Assembly: GCF_900117425.1 (NCBI RefSeq)
Contig: NZ_FPEH01000015.1
Coordinates: 186,001-250,000, forward strand
DNA length: 64,000 bases
Origin: Novosphingobium sp. NDB2Meth1
Lineage (GTDB): Bacteria; Pseudomonadota; Alphaproteobacteria; Sphingomonadales; Sphingomonadaceae
Reading direction: 5' to 3'
The first letter of the stretch is position 1, and every line of letters starts with the position of its first letter. The position numbers were made by a program, and so were the translations under genes. The notes beneath the pieces were generated by a model. That model was not told where the DNA came from and made no database searches. It saw nothing but the letters and a program-made list of their open reading frames with translations. Shown here piece after piece: positions 34,197 to 44,080 of this stretch.

Positions 34197-35122
34197 GCCA
34201 ACCATCCGTCTCTGTTGTTCTGCCGGTTTACAATGCCGCGCAGACTGTCGCGCAGACCATCGCCTCTGTCCTTGCGCAGAGCTTCACAGCGTTCGAATTG
34301 GTCATCGTCGACGATGGTTCGACCGACGACACGCTCGCCCGGCTGATGCCTTTGGCCGAAGCCGATGCGCGCATCCATCTCGTGTCGCGCGGAAGCGGCG
34401 GCGTCTCCAGCGCGCGCAATCTCGGCGTCGAACTGGCGCGGGGCGGATTGATCGCCTTCATCGACGCCGATGATCTCTGGGCCGCCGACAAGCTGGCCGC
34501 GCACGTGGTGCGCCATGCCCGCGATATGCGGCTGGCGGCCAGCTATGCGCGGATCGGTTTTCTGCCGCAGCATGCCACCTCGCTCGATGCCTGCCGCACG
34601 CTGTCCTCGGTTGGCGAGGGTTCGCTGCGGCTGCTAGACGTGCTGGGCGAAAATCCGGTCTGCACGATGTCGAACCTTGTGGTCCGGCGCGATGTCTACC
34701 TCGCTGCGGGCGGGTTCGATACCGGCCTTTCGCACGCCGAGGATCAGGAGTTCGTTGCACGCCTGCTGTCGCGTGGGAGCCGGATCGAGGCGATCGATGC
34801 GGTGCTCGTCGGCTACCGCTTCAGCCCGGACGGCCTCTCGATGGACTTCGACCGGATGAAGGCGGGTTGGCAGCTGCTGGCGCGGCGCCATCTGGAAGGC
34901 CCGGCGCTGACCGGGCTCGAGGCGCTCTACCTGCGCTATCTCGCCCGGCGCACGCTGCGCTCGGGCGGGTCGCCATTCAAGGCGTTGTCATACGCGTTCG
35001 AGGGCCTGCGCACCGATGCCCGCGCCTTCCTCGCTGAGCCCCGCCGCGGGTTCGGCACGCTCGCCGGAGCGCTTGCCGCCCCCATCCTGCCGCGCGCGAT
35101 GCGCCGTCACGTCTTCGCCTGA
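34193..35122 (+). CDS. Glycosyltransferase family 2
   Basis: A 309-residue GT-A enzyme: VSVVLPVYNAAQTVAQTI at the start, IVDDGSTDDT (~39-48), the metal-binding DxD as DADD (~90-93), and SHAEDQEFVARL as the catalytic-base region (~177-188). It adds a sugar to the growing lipid-linked repeat unit on the cytoplasmic side. Donor and acceptor are unknown. It overlaps the flippase stop by four bases; 27 bases separate it from the next GT2 gene. Confidence 0.92.
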   Translation: MSQPSVSVVLPVYNAAQTVAQTIASVLAQSFTAFELVIVDDGSTDDTLARLMPLAEADARIHLVSRGSGGVSSARNLGVELARGGLIAFIDADDLWAADKLAAHVVRHARDMRLAASYARIGFLPQHATSLDACRTLSSVGEGSLRLLDVLGENPVCTMSNLVVRRDVYLAAGGFDTGLSHAEDQEFVARLLSRGSRIEAIDAVLVGYRFSPDGLSMDFDRMKAGWQLLARRHLEGPALTGLEALYLRYLARRTLRSGGSPFKALSYAFEGLRTDARAFLAEPRRGFGTLAGALAAPILPRAMRRHVFA

Positions 35123-35149
35123 ACACGCTGTTTTATAGAGGATATTGCC

Positions 35150-36139
35150 ATGAATCCGACCGTTTCCGTCGTCATGCCGGTCTACAATGTCGAAGCCTAT
35201 GTGGCCGAGGCAATCGATTCCGTGCTCGCCCAGACTTTCACCGAATTCGAACTCATCGTGGTCGATGATGGTGGCACAGACCGCAGCATGGAGATCGTGC
35301 GCGGCTATGATGATCCGCGCATCCGCATCGTCACGCAGGCCAATCGCGGCCTGGCCGGCGCGCGCAATACCGTCATCCTGGAAGCGCGCGGCATCTATAT
35401 CGCGCTGCTCGATTCCGATGATCGCTGGCTGCCTGAAAAGCTGGCCCTGCACGTGATCCATCTCGACAACAATCCCGATGTCGGCGTGAGCTTCTCGCCC
35501 TCGCGCTTCATCGACCGCGATGGCCGTCCGATGCGCCTCATGCAGACTCCGAAGCTCGACGGTATCGAAGCGGCGGATATCTTCTGCCGCAATCCGGTCG
35601 GCAACGGCTCGGCCCCGGTGATCCGCCTTGCCGCGCTGCAGTCGGTCGCGTTCCGCCATCCCGAGGAGCCGGAGCGCCTGTGCTGCTTCGATGAAAGTCT
35701 GCGCCAGTCCGAAGACATCGAGATGTGGCTGCGCCTCTCGGTCGCAGGCAGCGTGCGTTTCGCCGGGATCGAACCCGCACTGACCGAGTACCGCGTCAAT
35801 GGAGGGGGCCTCTCATCGCAGGTCGTGCGCCAGTACCAGAGCTGGGAGCAGGTCGTGGCGCGGCTCAACAGCTATGCCGCCGAATTTGCCGGCAAGCATG
35901 TCAGCCGCGCCCGTGCCTACCAGCTGCGCTATCTTGCGCGGCGCGCGGTGCAGCTCGGCGATCCGGGCATGGCGCTGGCCTTGCTGCGCGAGGCGATGGC
36001 GAGCAACCGCCGTCCCTTGCTGGAGGAACCGGTCAAGACCATGGTGACAGTCGTGGCCGCACTGGCCGGGCGGATCATCGGGCCGGATCGCTTTGCGCGC
36101 CTTGCCGGTCTGGCCGCTGGCGGGAGGCTGGTGGCATGA
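35150..36139 (+). CDS. Glycosyltransferase family 2
   Basis: A 329-residue GT-A enzyme with VSVVMPVYNVEAYVAEAI, VVDDGGTDRS (~39-48), the DSDD metal motif (~88-91), and a QSEDIEMWLRL catalytic-base region (~182-192). Closely related in layout to the preceding GT2 but clearly different in sequence, so it likely adds another sugar. Its stop overlaps the GT4 start by four bases (ATGA). Confidence 0.92.
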   Translation: MNPTVSVVMPVYNVEAYVAEAIDSVLAQTFTEFELIVVDDGGTDRSMEIVRGYDDPRIRIVTQANRGLAGARNTVILEARGIYIALLDSDDRWLPEKLALHVIHLDNNPDVGVSFSPSRFIDRDGRPMRLMQTPKLDGIEAADIFCRNPVGNGSAPVIRLAALQSVAFRHPEEPERLCCFDESLRQSEDIEMWLRLSVAGSVRFAGIEPALTEYRVNGGGLSSQVVRQYQSWEQVVARLNSYAAEFAGKHVSRARAYQLRYLARRAVQLGDPGMALALLREAMASNRRPLLEEPVKTMVTVVAALAGRIIGPDRFARLAGLAAGGRLVA

Positions 36140-37179
36140 GCGCGTTCCGCAGCAAACCTCGCCTCGTCAACCTGCTCGACGACTTCGCCCTAGGCGGCGT
36201 CTCGCGCGGGCTTGGGATATTCTCTTCGCAGCCGGTGCGCGATGTGGCCGATTGCAGCACCATGGCGGTCCGGCCTGATGCCGTGATCGCGCCCGCGCTC
36301 AATGCCGATATCATTGTGCTGCATTTTCCGCCCAACTGGCGGCGCCTTGCTTTCCTGCTCTCGCTGCGCGCGCGCAATCCGCGGGCGAGGATCGTGCATG
36401 TCGAGCACAGCTATACCCGCGCGTGGGAAGCGCGGAATGTCGAGCACAAGGGCCGCTTCCGCCTGATGCTTCGTCTTGCGCTGCGGCTGGTCGATCAGGT
36501 GGTCTGCGTCTCGTGCGGCCAGGCGGACTGGCTGCGCGAAGTGACACGCCTTGCCTGGCACAAGGTCGACGTGATCTATCCCTATTCGGAAAACCCGGGT
36601 CTCGACGCGCTGGCCTATCCCGATTTTGCGGCGGACCGCCCGCTGGTGATCGGCGCCTATGGCCGGTTCCACGAAGCCAAGGGGCTGGAAAACCTGATCG
36701 GTGCCCACCGCGCTGGTGCTCTGCCGGGGACGCAGCTGCTGATCGGCGGCTTCGGCGCGCTGGAGGGCGATCTGCGCCGACTGGCCGGCAATTCGCCCCT
36801 TATCGAGTTCGTCGGCAAGATCGACAATGTCGCCGGCTTCCTCGAGGAATGCGACGTGATTGCCGTGCCTTCGCGCTGGGAAGCTTATGGCCAGGTCGCC
36901 TGCGAGGCGCGCGAGGCCGGGCGGCCGATCCTCGTCTCGCCGGTCGACGGCCTTCCCGAACAGGTCGGCGCGGCGGGGCTGGTGATCGATTTCACCAATC
37001 CCGATGCCATTTCCCGCGCGTTTGCCAAGCTCGATGGGCCGCGCCTTGCCGAAATGGCGCGTGCGGCGCGTCGCTCGACGCAGGACTGCGGGCTGGATCG
37101 GCAGCGCGAATGGGCGCGGCTCATCCGGCGGCTGGCTCCGTATCAGGCGGTTCCGGTGCGCGTGCTGGCCCCGGCTTGA
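36136..37179 (+). CDS. Glycosyltransferase family 4
   Basis: A 347-residue GT-B enzyme. The C-terminal half has VIGAYGRFHEAKGLENLI (~173-190) and the E-x7-E-like donor-binding region PSRWEAYGQVACEAREAG (~248-265), typical of GT4. The N-terminal acceptor half begins RLVNLLDDFALGGVSRGL. It probably adds a sugar to the repeat unit. The last 59 bases overlap the convergent polymerase gene. Confidence 0.9.
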   Translation: MSAFRSKPRLVNLLDDFALGGVSRGLGIFSSQPVRDVADCSTMAVRPDAVIAPALNADIIVLHFPPNWRRLAFLLSLRARNPRARIVHVEHSYTRAWEARNVEHKGRFRLMLRLALRLVDQVVCVSCGQADWLREVTRLAWHKVDVIYPYSENPGLDALAYPDFAADRPLVIGAYGRFHEAKGLENLIGAHRAGALPGTQLLIGGFGALEGDLRRLAGNSPLIEFVGKIDNVAGFLEECDVIAVPSRWEAYGQVACEAREAGRPILVSPVDGLPEQVGAAGLVIDFTNPDAISRAFAKLDGPRLAEMARAARRSTQDCGLDRQREWARLIRRLAPYQAVPVRVLAPA

Positions 37180-38425
37180 GCGCGATGCCGATGGCCAGCA
37201 GCGCGGGCCAGGCGATATAGGTGAGGACCTCGAGGTTTTCCCCGAAGCTGTAGAGCCAGTAGGTCAGCGCCATGGCGAAGCCGAGGCGCCCGACCTTGCT
37301 GTCCATCGCGGCGCGGAAAGTGGCGACAAGCATCCACATCATCGGTACCGCCAGCGCCATGGCGCCCGCCAGCCCCTTCACGAAGAGGAGGCCGTACCAG
37401 GTATGGTGGCTGCCGATCGGCATGTATTCCACCATGTGCGGCCCGCGCTCGACGATGCCATGGCCGAACCAGTAGGCCTCCGACTGCCAACGCTGCACCG
37501 CGATCCGGCCGAGCGCGGCGCGCACGCGCGAGGAATCGGCGCGTGCGCTGGAGAAATCGCTGCTCATCTTGTCGACCAGCGCTTGAAGCTGGGGCGAGAA
37601 CCATGATCCGATCAGGACGAGCGCGGCTGTGCTGAGCCACAGCGCCGGGCCCCTGACTTTACCCGCCAGCCATGCCAGCGGCATGATCACCGCGAGCGCG
37701 TTCAGGGCGAGGCGGCTTTGAGAGAGCAGCGCGACGAGGATCGAGGCGGTATAGCCGGTCCAGCGCCACTTCGCGTCCGGCTCCATCCGCGCGAGCAGGA
37801 AATGGATCACCGCGACCATGCCGGCCGCCGGCGACCACGGCGCGAAGAACTGCCAGCGGGCGGTGCCGACGCCGGGTTCGATAGTGTAGAGAATGGCGGC
37901 GAAATACTCGTCGCCCGAACCGCCGAGCACGGCGAGCGGCGAGACCCACAGTTTCTGGGGCAGGCCGACGAAGGGCGCGGCAAGGAACAGCGGCAGCAGG
38001 ATCAGCGTCTGCAGGCCGAGCTTGCACACCGCGCGTGACAGCGTCTCGACGCGGATGGGGAGCGCGAAGCCGGCAAAGGGGAACAGCGCGAGCAAGGCCC
38101 AGCCCTTGGCCCAGCCGACCGCCGACTTGATCGTCTGGGCGGTGCCGAGGCCGAAATCGGCGTGACCGATGAGCAGAACCACCAGCATGACCGCCATGCC
38201 GATCAGCCATGCCCACAAGCTGCGCGGCAAGTGGGCAGGGCGCTCCGCTTCGGGAAGGACCGGAGCAAGATACCACGCCCGAACGGCAAGCAGGGCCAGC
38301 GCCCATCCGAGCACCGGCCCTGCAAAGTAGAGGCCGCCTGTGATCCACAGGATCCAGGTCGCGCCGATCGTCCCGGCGGTCAGCCTTTCCGCAACATGCG
38401 CTCGAGAAGGGGTTGCCGCAGCCAT
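37121..38425 (-). CDS. O-antigen polymerase/ligase-like membrane protein (Wzy candidate)
   Basis: A 434-residue integral membrane protein with about ten helices and a central loop resembling the O-antigen polymerase/ligase family (SQSRLALNALAVIMPLAWL, then GHGIVERGPHMVEYMPIGSHHTWYG with HTWYG like the family HNxxL motif). In this context it probably polymerises repeat units in the periplasm. The start overlaps the chain-length gene by 46 bases, and the 3' end overlaps the GT4 gene. Confidence 0.78.
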   Translation of the reverse strand: MAAATPSRAHVAERLTAGTIGATWILWITGGLYFAGPVLGWALALLAVRAWYLAPVLPEAERPAHLPRSLWAWLIGMAVMLVVLLIGHADFGLGTAQTIKSAVGWAKGWALLALFPFAGFALPIRVETLSRAVCKLGLQTLILLPLFLAAPFVGLPQKLWVSPLAVLGGSGDEYFAAILYTIEPGVGTARWQFFAPWSPAAGMVAVIHFLLARMEPDAKWRWTGYTASILVALLSQSRLALNALAVIMPLAWLAGKVRGPALWLSTAALVLIGSWFSPQLQALVDKMSSDFSSARADSSRVRAALGRIAVQRWQSEAYWFGHGIVERGPHMVEYMPIGSHHTWYGLLFVKGLAGAMALAVPMMWMLVATFRAAMDSKVGRLGFAMALTYWLYSFGENLEVLTYIAWPALLAIGIALKPGPARAPEPPDTEPAAG

Positions 38426-39804
38426 GCCAGCGCGAACGCTAGCAGGACCAGCAGGCTTGCCGCCAGTGCTCCGGCGAGAGCTATCACCAAGGACGGGCTC
38501 GAAGGCCGCTTGGGCAGCGAGGGCGGGGCCAGCGTCTGGACGAGCGGATAGGATGCGAAGGGATCCTGCTTGTTGGTGTCGATGCGGGCAAGGGCAGAGG
38601 AGAACACTGCCTCGGCGACGCGGTGATCGCGCTGGAGATCGGCGAGTTCCGAGGCCTGTGCGATGAGTGCGGGCGACTGGGCCTGCGCACGTGCCAGATC
38701 GCCGCGGATTTCGGCGAGCGCGGCGCCTGCACCGGCAGCCTGCGCATCGTTCACGGTCATCGCCTGCATGAGGTTGGACCTGCCGTCGGCAACCTGCAGG
38801 TCGATCCCGGCCATGATAGCATTTTCGGAGAGCCCGGTCAGCTGGCGCCCGCGCAGGACGAGCGCCGCGCGCAGGGCATCGCGTTCGCCGTTGGCCTTGG
38901 CCATTTCAACATGGCGCGTGCCCAATGTGGCCGACTTTTCGCTCGCCTGCGCATTGCTCGTGGCATAGCGATCGGCGAGCTGCTGGAACACCGGATCGCC
39001 GCGCAGCCGCATGGCGATGTCCGCCGCATGCGGATTGCTGCCAAGGCTGCCCGAAAGGCGCCCGGCGGTTCCGGAGAGCTGGCGCAACTGCATGCGCACT
39101 TCGCGCTCCTTGTCGTGGAGCGCATCGACCGCGGCGATCCGCGAGTTGAACTGCTCCAGCGTGGCAAGGCCGTGGCTCGCCTGGAAGGCGATCAGCTTGC
39201 GCTGCGCGGTCTGCACCTTGTTCGACAGCTCGACGAGGTGCTTCACGTCCGATTCTTCGCGCTTGTGCGCTTCATCGGCGCGCAGCACATCGAGCCGCGC
39301 AAGAAAGGCGTTCTGAAGCGCATCGGCGCGCGCCTTGGCCTGGGCTGCGGTCCTCCCGGTGATGTGCACGTGGATCAGGTTGGTCTGGTCGACGAGCTTG
39401 ATCACCGGATCGGGAAAGCGGTCGCCGTCCTCGCCGGTCAACTTTGCCGCGGCGCGCCGGGTGATGTCCGCCGAGAGCAGCTGCTTGTAGTTCTCGGTCG
39501 GGCTCAGGGTGGGACTGGAGAAGGCCGAATTGGAGGAGGACTGCGCCTGCCCGATCGATTCCACGTTGAGCGAGCTGCCCACGCCCGAACCCGGCACGAT
39601 CAGGCTGAACTCGCTGGTATACGTGCGCGGCACGAGCAGCAGGTAGGCGGCGGTCGCCAACCAGATCGCGCCGAGCACAGGGGCGATGCTGCGCACATAG
39701 CGCTGATAGCGGTTCACCTTGGGCAGGTGGGGAAGGACAAGGAGGAGCAGCCGATCCAGCCACTCGTGGCGGCGGGCAGGCATGCGGGTGTGCGACCTGC
39801 TCAT
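38380..39804 (-). CDS. Polysaccharide chain-length/export co-polymerase (Wzz/GumC type)
   Basis: A 474-residue protein with a helix at ~43-60 (GAIWLATAAYLLLVPRTY), a large periplasmic coiled-coil domain (~140-400) and a C-terminal helix (~435-460) following a Pro-rich motif (PPSLPKRPSSPS), the standard Wzz/GumC layout. It lacks the cytoplasmic tyrosine kinase found in Wzc fusions; none is encoded next to it. It would set chain length and link polymerase to the outer-membrane exporter. Overlaps the export gene by four bases. Confidence 0.88.
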   Translation of the reverse strand: MSRSHTRMPARRHEWLDRLLLLVLPHLPKVNRYQRYVRSIAPVLGAIWLATAAYLLLVPRTYTSEFSLIVPGSGVGSSLNVESIGQAQSSSNSAFSSPTLSPTENYKQLLSADITRRAAAKLTGEDGDRFPDPVIKLVDQTNLIHVHITGRTAAQAKARADALQNAFLARLDVLRADEAHKREESDVKHLVELSNKVQTAQRKLIAFQASHGLATLEQFNSRIAAVDALHDKEREVRMQLRQLSGTAGRLSGSLGSNPHAADIAMRLRGDPVFQQLADRYATSNAQASEKSATLGTRHVEMAKANGERDALRAALVLRGRQLTGLSENAIMAGIDLQVADGRSNLMQAMTVNDAQAAGAGAALAEIRGDLARAQAQSPALIAQASELADLQRDHRVAEAVFSSALARIDTNKQDPFASYPLVQTLAPPSLPKRPSSPSLVIALAGALAASLLVLLAFALAWLRQPLLERMLRKG

Positions 39805-40988
39805 TTGCGGAGGCCGTTTGCCAGCACGGCGGGACCAAGCAGGTTCCCGGCAAGGCTGAGTGCATCGACGAAGGTCATCGCGTCGCTGTCGTAACAGGCC
39901 ATGGCGTCCCCGGGCATGAGCATGGGGTTGAGGTCATCGCGATCCGCGCCGCGGACAAGGCCTTCGACCGAGCGGGCGATAACGATCGAACGGCCGGTGA
40001 GCGGATTGCGCGAGATCAGCACCGCCTTGCGCCCTGCGTTCATTGCCGAACCACCGACGCAGTTGGCTGCAACAAGGCCCTGCAGCATGCGGGTGCCATA
40101 GGGGAAGCTGGTTGAATCCTTGTTGATGCCTGATGCTGAATTGCTCGTGGCCGGACGCGAGAGGTTCGAGAGGTAGACGCGAACGCCCGGTGCCGTGACG
40201 CTGCTGGGCCGGACGTAATCGGCCTGGAAGCATCCCGCAGTCGGCACGATGATGCGATCCCCGGCTGCCAGTTGCGGATCGGCAGGTACGCCGCCCGTAA
40301 ACGCCGGGGTCACGTCGATCACCGCATAGCGATCCCCGCGCAGGAGATAGACCGATTGCGCCGCCGCATCGGGGCGGATGCCGCCCGCCGCGCGCAGGGC
40401 GGACGAAAGCGAGCGGCCGGAGTTGAAGTCACCCGCAGCGGGATGGTTCACCGTGGTCGCGCGCGCTTCCGCCGCGCGCTCACCGGCGCGGACGAGGCCG
40501 GGCTCGAAAACCGCGCCTTCGACCGAGACTTGCACGCCAGCAGCCTCGACCTGGGTCAGCTTCACCCCGCCGGCCACTTCGCGGACGAGCGCGGCGGCAA
40601 GGAGACGCCCCCGCACTTCGGTCTCGACTGCGCTCACCAGACGTCCGGCGGCGACGATTTCACCGACAATAGGGATCGTCAGGCGGCCATTGGCAGCCAC
40701 GACATAGCCGCCAGTCAGCGTATCAGTATCGCCCGCGACGGCAAGTTTCATGCGGTCACCCGGGCCGATCAGGTCGGCGCTCTCCGAAAAGGCGCCGGCG
40801 TCGACCCGCGCAAGACCGGCGGTGATGGCGGGCGTCCCTGGAACACTGCAGGTGGCGACCGGCTGGTCCTCAAGTTGCTGCTCGCGCTGGTAGCGGGCGC
40901 CGGGCAGATTGCCCGGAGGCGGCATTGTCGCGCAGCCGCCGAGCAGGGCGGTGCAAAGCAGCATGCTGAGGAACTGGCGGGACTTCAT
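39801..40988 (-). CDS. Polysaccharide export lipoprotein (Wza/GumB-like)
   Basis: A 395-residue protein with a lipoprotein signal (MLLCTALLGGCATM, Cys17), a polysaccharide export domain (LIGPGDRMKLAVAGDT, GRLTIPIVGEIVAAG) and SLBB-type segments (VQVSVEGAVFEPGLVRAG). It likely forms the outer-membrane channel. ATG 40988 follows CAGGAGAATATC; the frame continues upstream to 41186, but that part overlaps the sigma-54 promoter and is non-coding. It is the first gene of the export operon (40988 down to 37121). Confidence 0.9.
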   Translation of the reverse strand: MKSRQFLSMLLCTALLGGCATMPPPGNLPGARYQREQQLEDQPVATCSVPGTPAITAGLARVDAGAFSESADLIGPGDRMKLAVAGDTDTLTGGYVVAANGRLTIPIVGEIVAAGRLVSAVETEVRGRLLAAALVREVAGGVKLTQVEAAGVQVSVEGAVFEPGLVRAGERAAEARATTVNHPAAGDFNSGRSLSSALRAAGGIRPDAAAQSVYLLRGDRYAVIDVTPAFTGGVPADPQLAAGDRIIVPTAGCFQADYVRPSSVTAPGVRVYLSNLSRPATSNSASGINKDSTSFPYGTRMLQGLVAANCVGGSAMNAGRKAVLISRNPLTGRSIVIARSVEGLVRGADRDDLNPMLMPGDAMACYDSDAMTFVDALSLAGNLLGPAVLANGLRK

Positions 40989-41015
40989 GATATTCTCCTG
41001 ATCTGTGCCAGGAGA

Positions 41016-41032
41016 GAGCAAGGCGCGTGCCA
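41016..41032 (-). promoter_or_regulatory. Sigma-54 promoter of the export/polymerase operon
   Basis: On the minus strand TGGCACGCGCCTTGCTC is a perfect TGGCACG-N4-TTGC match, GG at 41031-41030 and GC at 41019-41018. Transcription should start near 41007, 19 bases before the ATG at 40988. Confidence 0.85.
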
Positions 41033-41211
41033 GTGTCGCATTTTGCAGGTTAACCAGCGGAAATCTGCGCCATATGCTTGGATCTGCTGCAGGTGACGCC
41101 GGTATGCACTTTGCAAAATGCGTAGAATTGCTTATGCATTTGGCGAAGGTTAATCTTCGCGAAATGCAAATCGGGGTATGCAGCATCTCCAGAATGCAAG
41201 CATTTTCGCGC

Positions 41212-41228
41212 TTGGCATGCTTCCTGCG
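41212..41228 (+). promoter_or_regulatory. Sigma-54 promoter of the regulator gene
   Basis: TTGGCATGCTTCCTGCG has GG at 41214-41215 and GC at 41226-41227, ten bases between. The expected start is near 41239, giving a ~180-base leader before ATG 41418. This suggests the regulator activates its own gene. Confidence 0.7.
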
Positions 41229-41417
41229 TTATATTGGACACTAGTATAGTACGGGTCCTTGCGCAAAGCGCAAAGGACGTGGCGCCTCCCTAAGGGGGCG
41301 CATCGGTCGACCGTCTGAACGGGCTGCTCGCACAGCTTCGAGCCGGCCGGCCGCTTACACATGGGAACGAAGCGCTGCTCGCATCTTGCAAAGCAGCAAA
41401 ATAGATTGGAACAGCGT

Positions 41418-42845
<1,428 letters not shown>

Positions 42846-42854
42846 GCTTGCGCC

Positions 42855-43988
42855 TCAGGGCTCGCCGCAGCGTTCGATATAGCGGCGGATATCGAGGCTG
42901 AGGTCTTCGATCGGGGCGTAAAACCCGTGGGTGTGGACGCGCGCGGCGATGCCCGACTGCACGCGTTCGCACACCGCCCAGTCCTGCCGGTTGACGAGGT
43001 CCCAGAAATCGACCGCGTCCGACGGGTCGAAATCCCCCTTGGCCACCTCGTCCGGGTGAAACAGGAACCGGCACTCGATCAGCGTACGGTCTGCTGCCAG
43101 CGGCCAGAGCACGAAAGCGGCGGCGTGGTCGCACGATACGCTGAACATGAGGTTCGGGTAGATCAGCTCGCCCTTGTGGCGCACTTTCTCTTCCTCGGAG
43201 AGACCGGGGAAGGGCGCGCGCCTGGTGGTGCCGTCCCAGGTGTAGGTATAGGCGCCCTCGCGGTGCGGAATGCCGGCTTCCCAATCGAGATCGATGCCGC
43301 CGCGCACCTTGAACGCGGGGACAATCGCGGTCAGCTCCGGATGCACGCCGGGGCAGTGGTAGCACTCGTTGTAGTTTTCGAGGATCAGCTTCCAGTTGGC
43401 GTTGACCTCGTAATTGATCGTCTGCGCCGTCACGAGATCGGCGAGCGGATAGTTGGCAAGGCGGCGCGAGGGTTCGGCAAGGTCCGCTGTGAAATCGGGT
43501 GCGGTATCGGGTGAGAGATTGAGGAAGACAAAGCCGCCCCAGGTCTGGACCGCCACAGGATGCAGGCCGAACGCGGCCTTGTCGAAACCCGGCGAGTCCT
43601 GCAGCTGCGGTGCGGCGAGCAGGCGGCCGTCGAGCGCATAGGACCAGCCGTGGTAAGGGCAGCGGATCATCGTGCGGCCGACCACGCCTGCGTCCAGCTT
43701 AACGCCCCAGCGCGCGTCGCTCACGGCGTCGCACATCCGGGCGCCGCGGTGGCGGCAGACGTTATAGTGGGCGTGGATAGCGCCTTCCTTGCCGCGCACC
43801 ACGATCACGCTTTCACCGGCGATATCGAGGATCTTGTGGTCGCCGGGGGCGGGCATGTCCTCTTCGCGGCCGGCGCAGAACCATTGCCTGTGGAAGATGG
43901 CGGCCTTGTCACGTGCAAAGGCATCCGCTGTCAGGTAGGCGGCGCTGTCGAGCGATTTTTCCATTCCGCCATTGGCCTTGTCGCTCAT
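42855..43988 (-). CDS. Rieske-type aromatic/quaternary-amine ring-hydroxylating oxygenase, alpha subunit
   Basis: A 377-residue protein with the Rieske [2Fe-2S] site VCRHRGARMC (CxH) and RCPYHGW (CxxH) at ~78-110, and the mononuclear iron site in the C-terminal half (ENYNECYHCPGVHPEL with the conserved N/E-x-Y-H-C-x4-H pattern). The layout fits the subgroup that includes carnitine, choline and stachydrine oxygenases, rather than large-ring dioxygenases. A reductase is not encoded next to it. I chose ATG 43988; the extension upstream to 44063 lies in the divergent promoter region. Confidence 0.88.
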   Translation of the reverse strand: MSDKANGGMEKSLDSAAYLTADAFARDKAAIFHRQWFCAGREEDMPAPGDHKILDIAGESVIVVRGKEGAIHAHYNVCRHRGARMCDAVSDARWGVKLDAGVVGRTMIRCPYHGWSYALDGRLLAAPQLQDSPGFDKAAFGLHPVAVQTWGGFVFLNLSPDTAPDFTADLAEPSRRLANYPLADLVTAQTINYEVNANWKLILENYNECYHCPGVHPELTAIVPAFKVRGGIDLDWEAGIPHREGAYTYTWDGTTRRAPFPGLSEEEKVRHKGELIYPNLMFSVSCDHAAAFVLWPLAADRTLIECRFLFHPDEVAKGDFDPSDAVDFWDLVNRQDWAVCERVQSGIAARVHTHGFYAPIEDLSLDIRRYIERCGEP

Positions 43989-44003
43989 CACCAGCACTCC
44001 GCA

Positions 44004-44033
44004 CCGCTTATTAGACGCTTGCCTTATAAGTGG
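44004..44033. promoter_or_regulatory. Imperfect inverted repeat between divergent genes (operator candidate)
   Basis: CCGCTTATTAG (44004-44014) and CTTATAAGTGG (44023-44033) are inverted copies with 9 of 11 positions matching, eight bases apart, between the Rieske gene and the FAD oxidoreductase gene. A TetR-type operator for the BetI-like regulator at 47097 is possible; this is a guess from position and form. Confidence 0.35.
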
Positions 44034-44080
44034 CATTGAGGCACTCAGCGAGCCAGAATGCAAGGGGGAAATCGGGCGCA

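Larger units (their letters stand above)
40989..41417. promoter_or_regulatory. Divergent control region with several copies of the palindrome
   Basis: These 429 bases separate the export operon from the regulator gene. Copies of the TTGCA-N3-TGCAA motif: TCGCA-TTT-TGCAG (41036-41048), ATGCA-CTT-TGCAA (41104-41116) overlapping TTGCA-AAA-TGCGT (41111-41123), ATGCA-TTT-GGCGA (41134-41146) and TCGCG-AAA-TGCAA (41157-41169). Two sigma-54 promoters flank them (41016-41032 minus, 41212-41228 plus). The leader between ~41239 and 41417 has no recognised gene. Confidence 0.65.

Noticed and set aside
40989..41186. N-terminal extension of the export lipoprotein
   Set aside because: It covers the perfect sigma-54 promoter and enhancer-like sites; the lipoprotein signal begins at 40988 after a good ribosome site.
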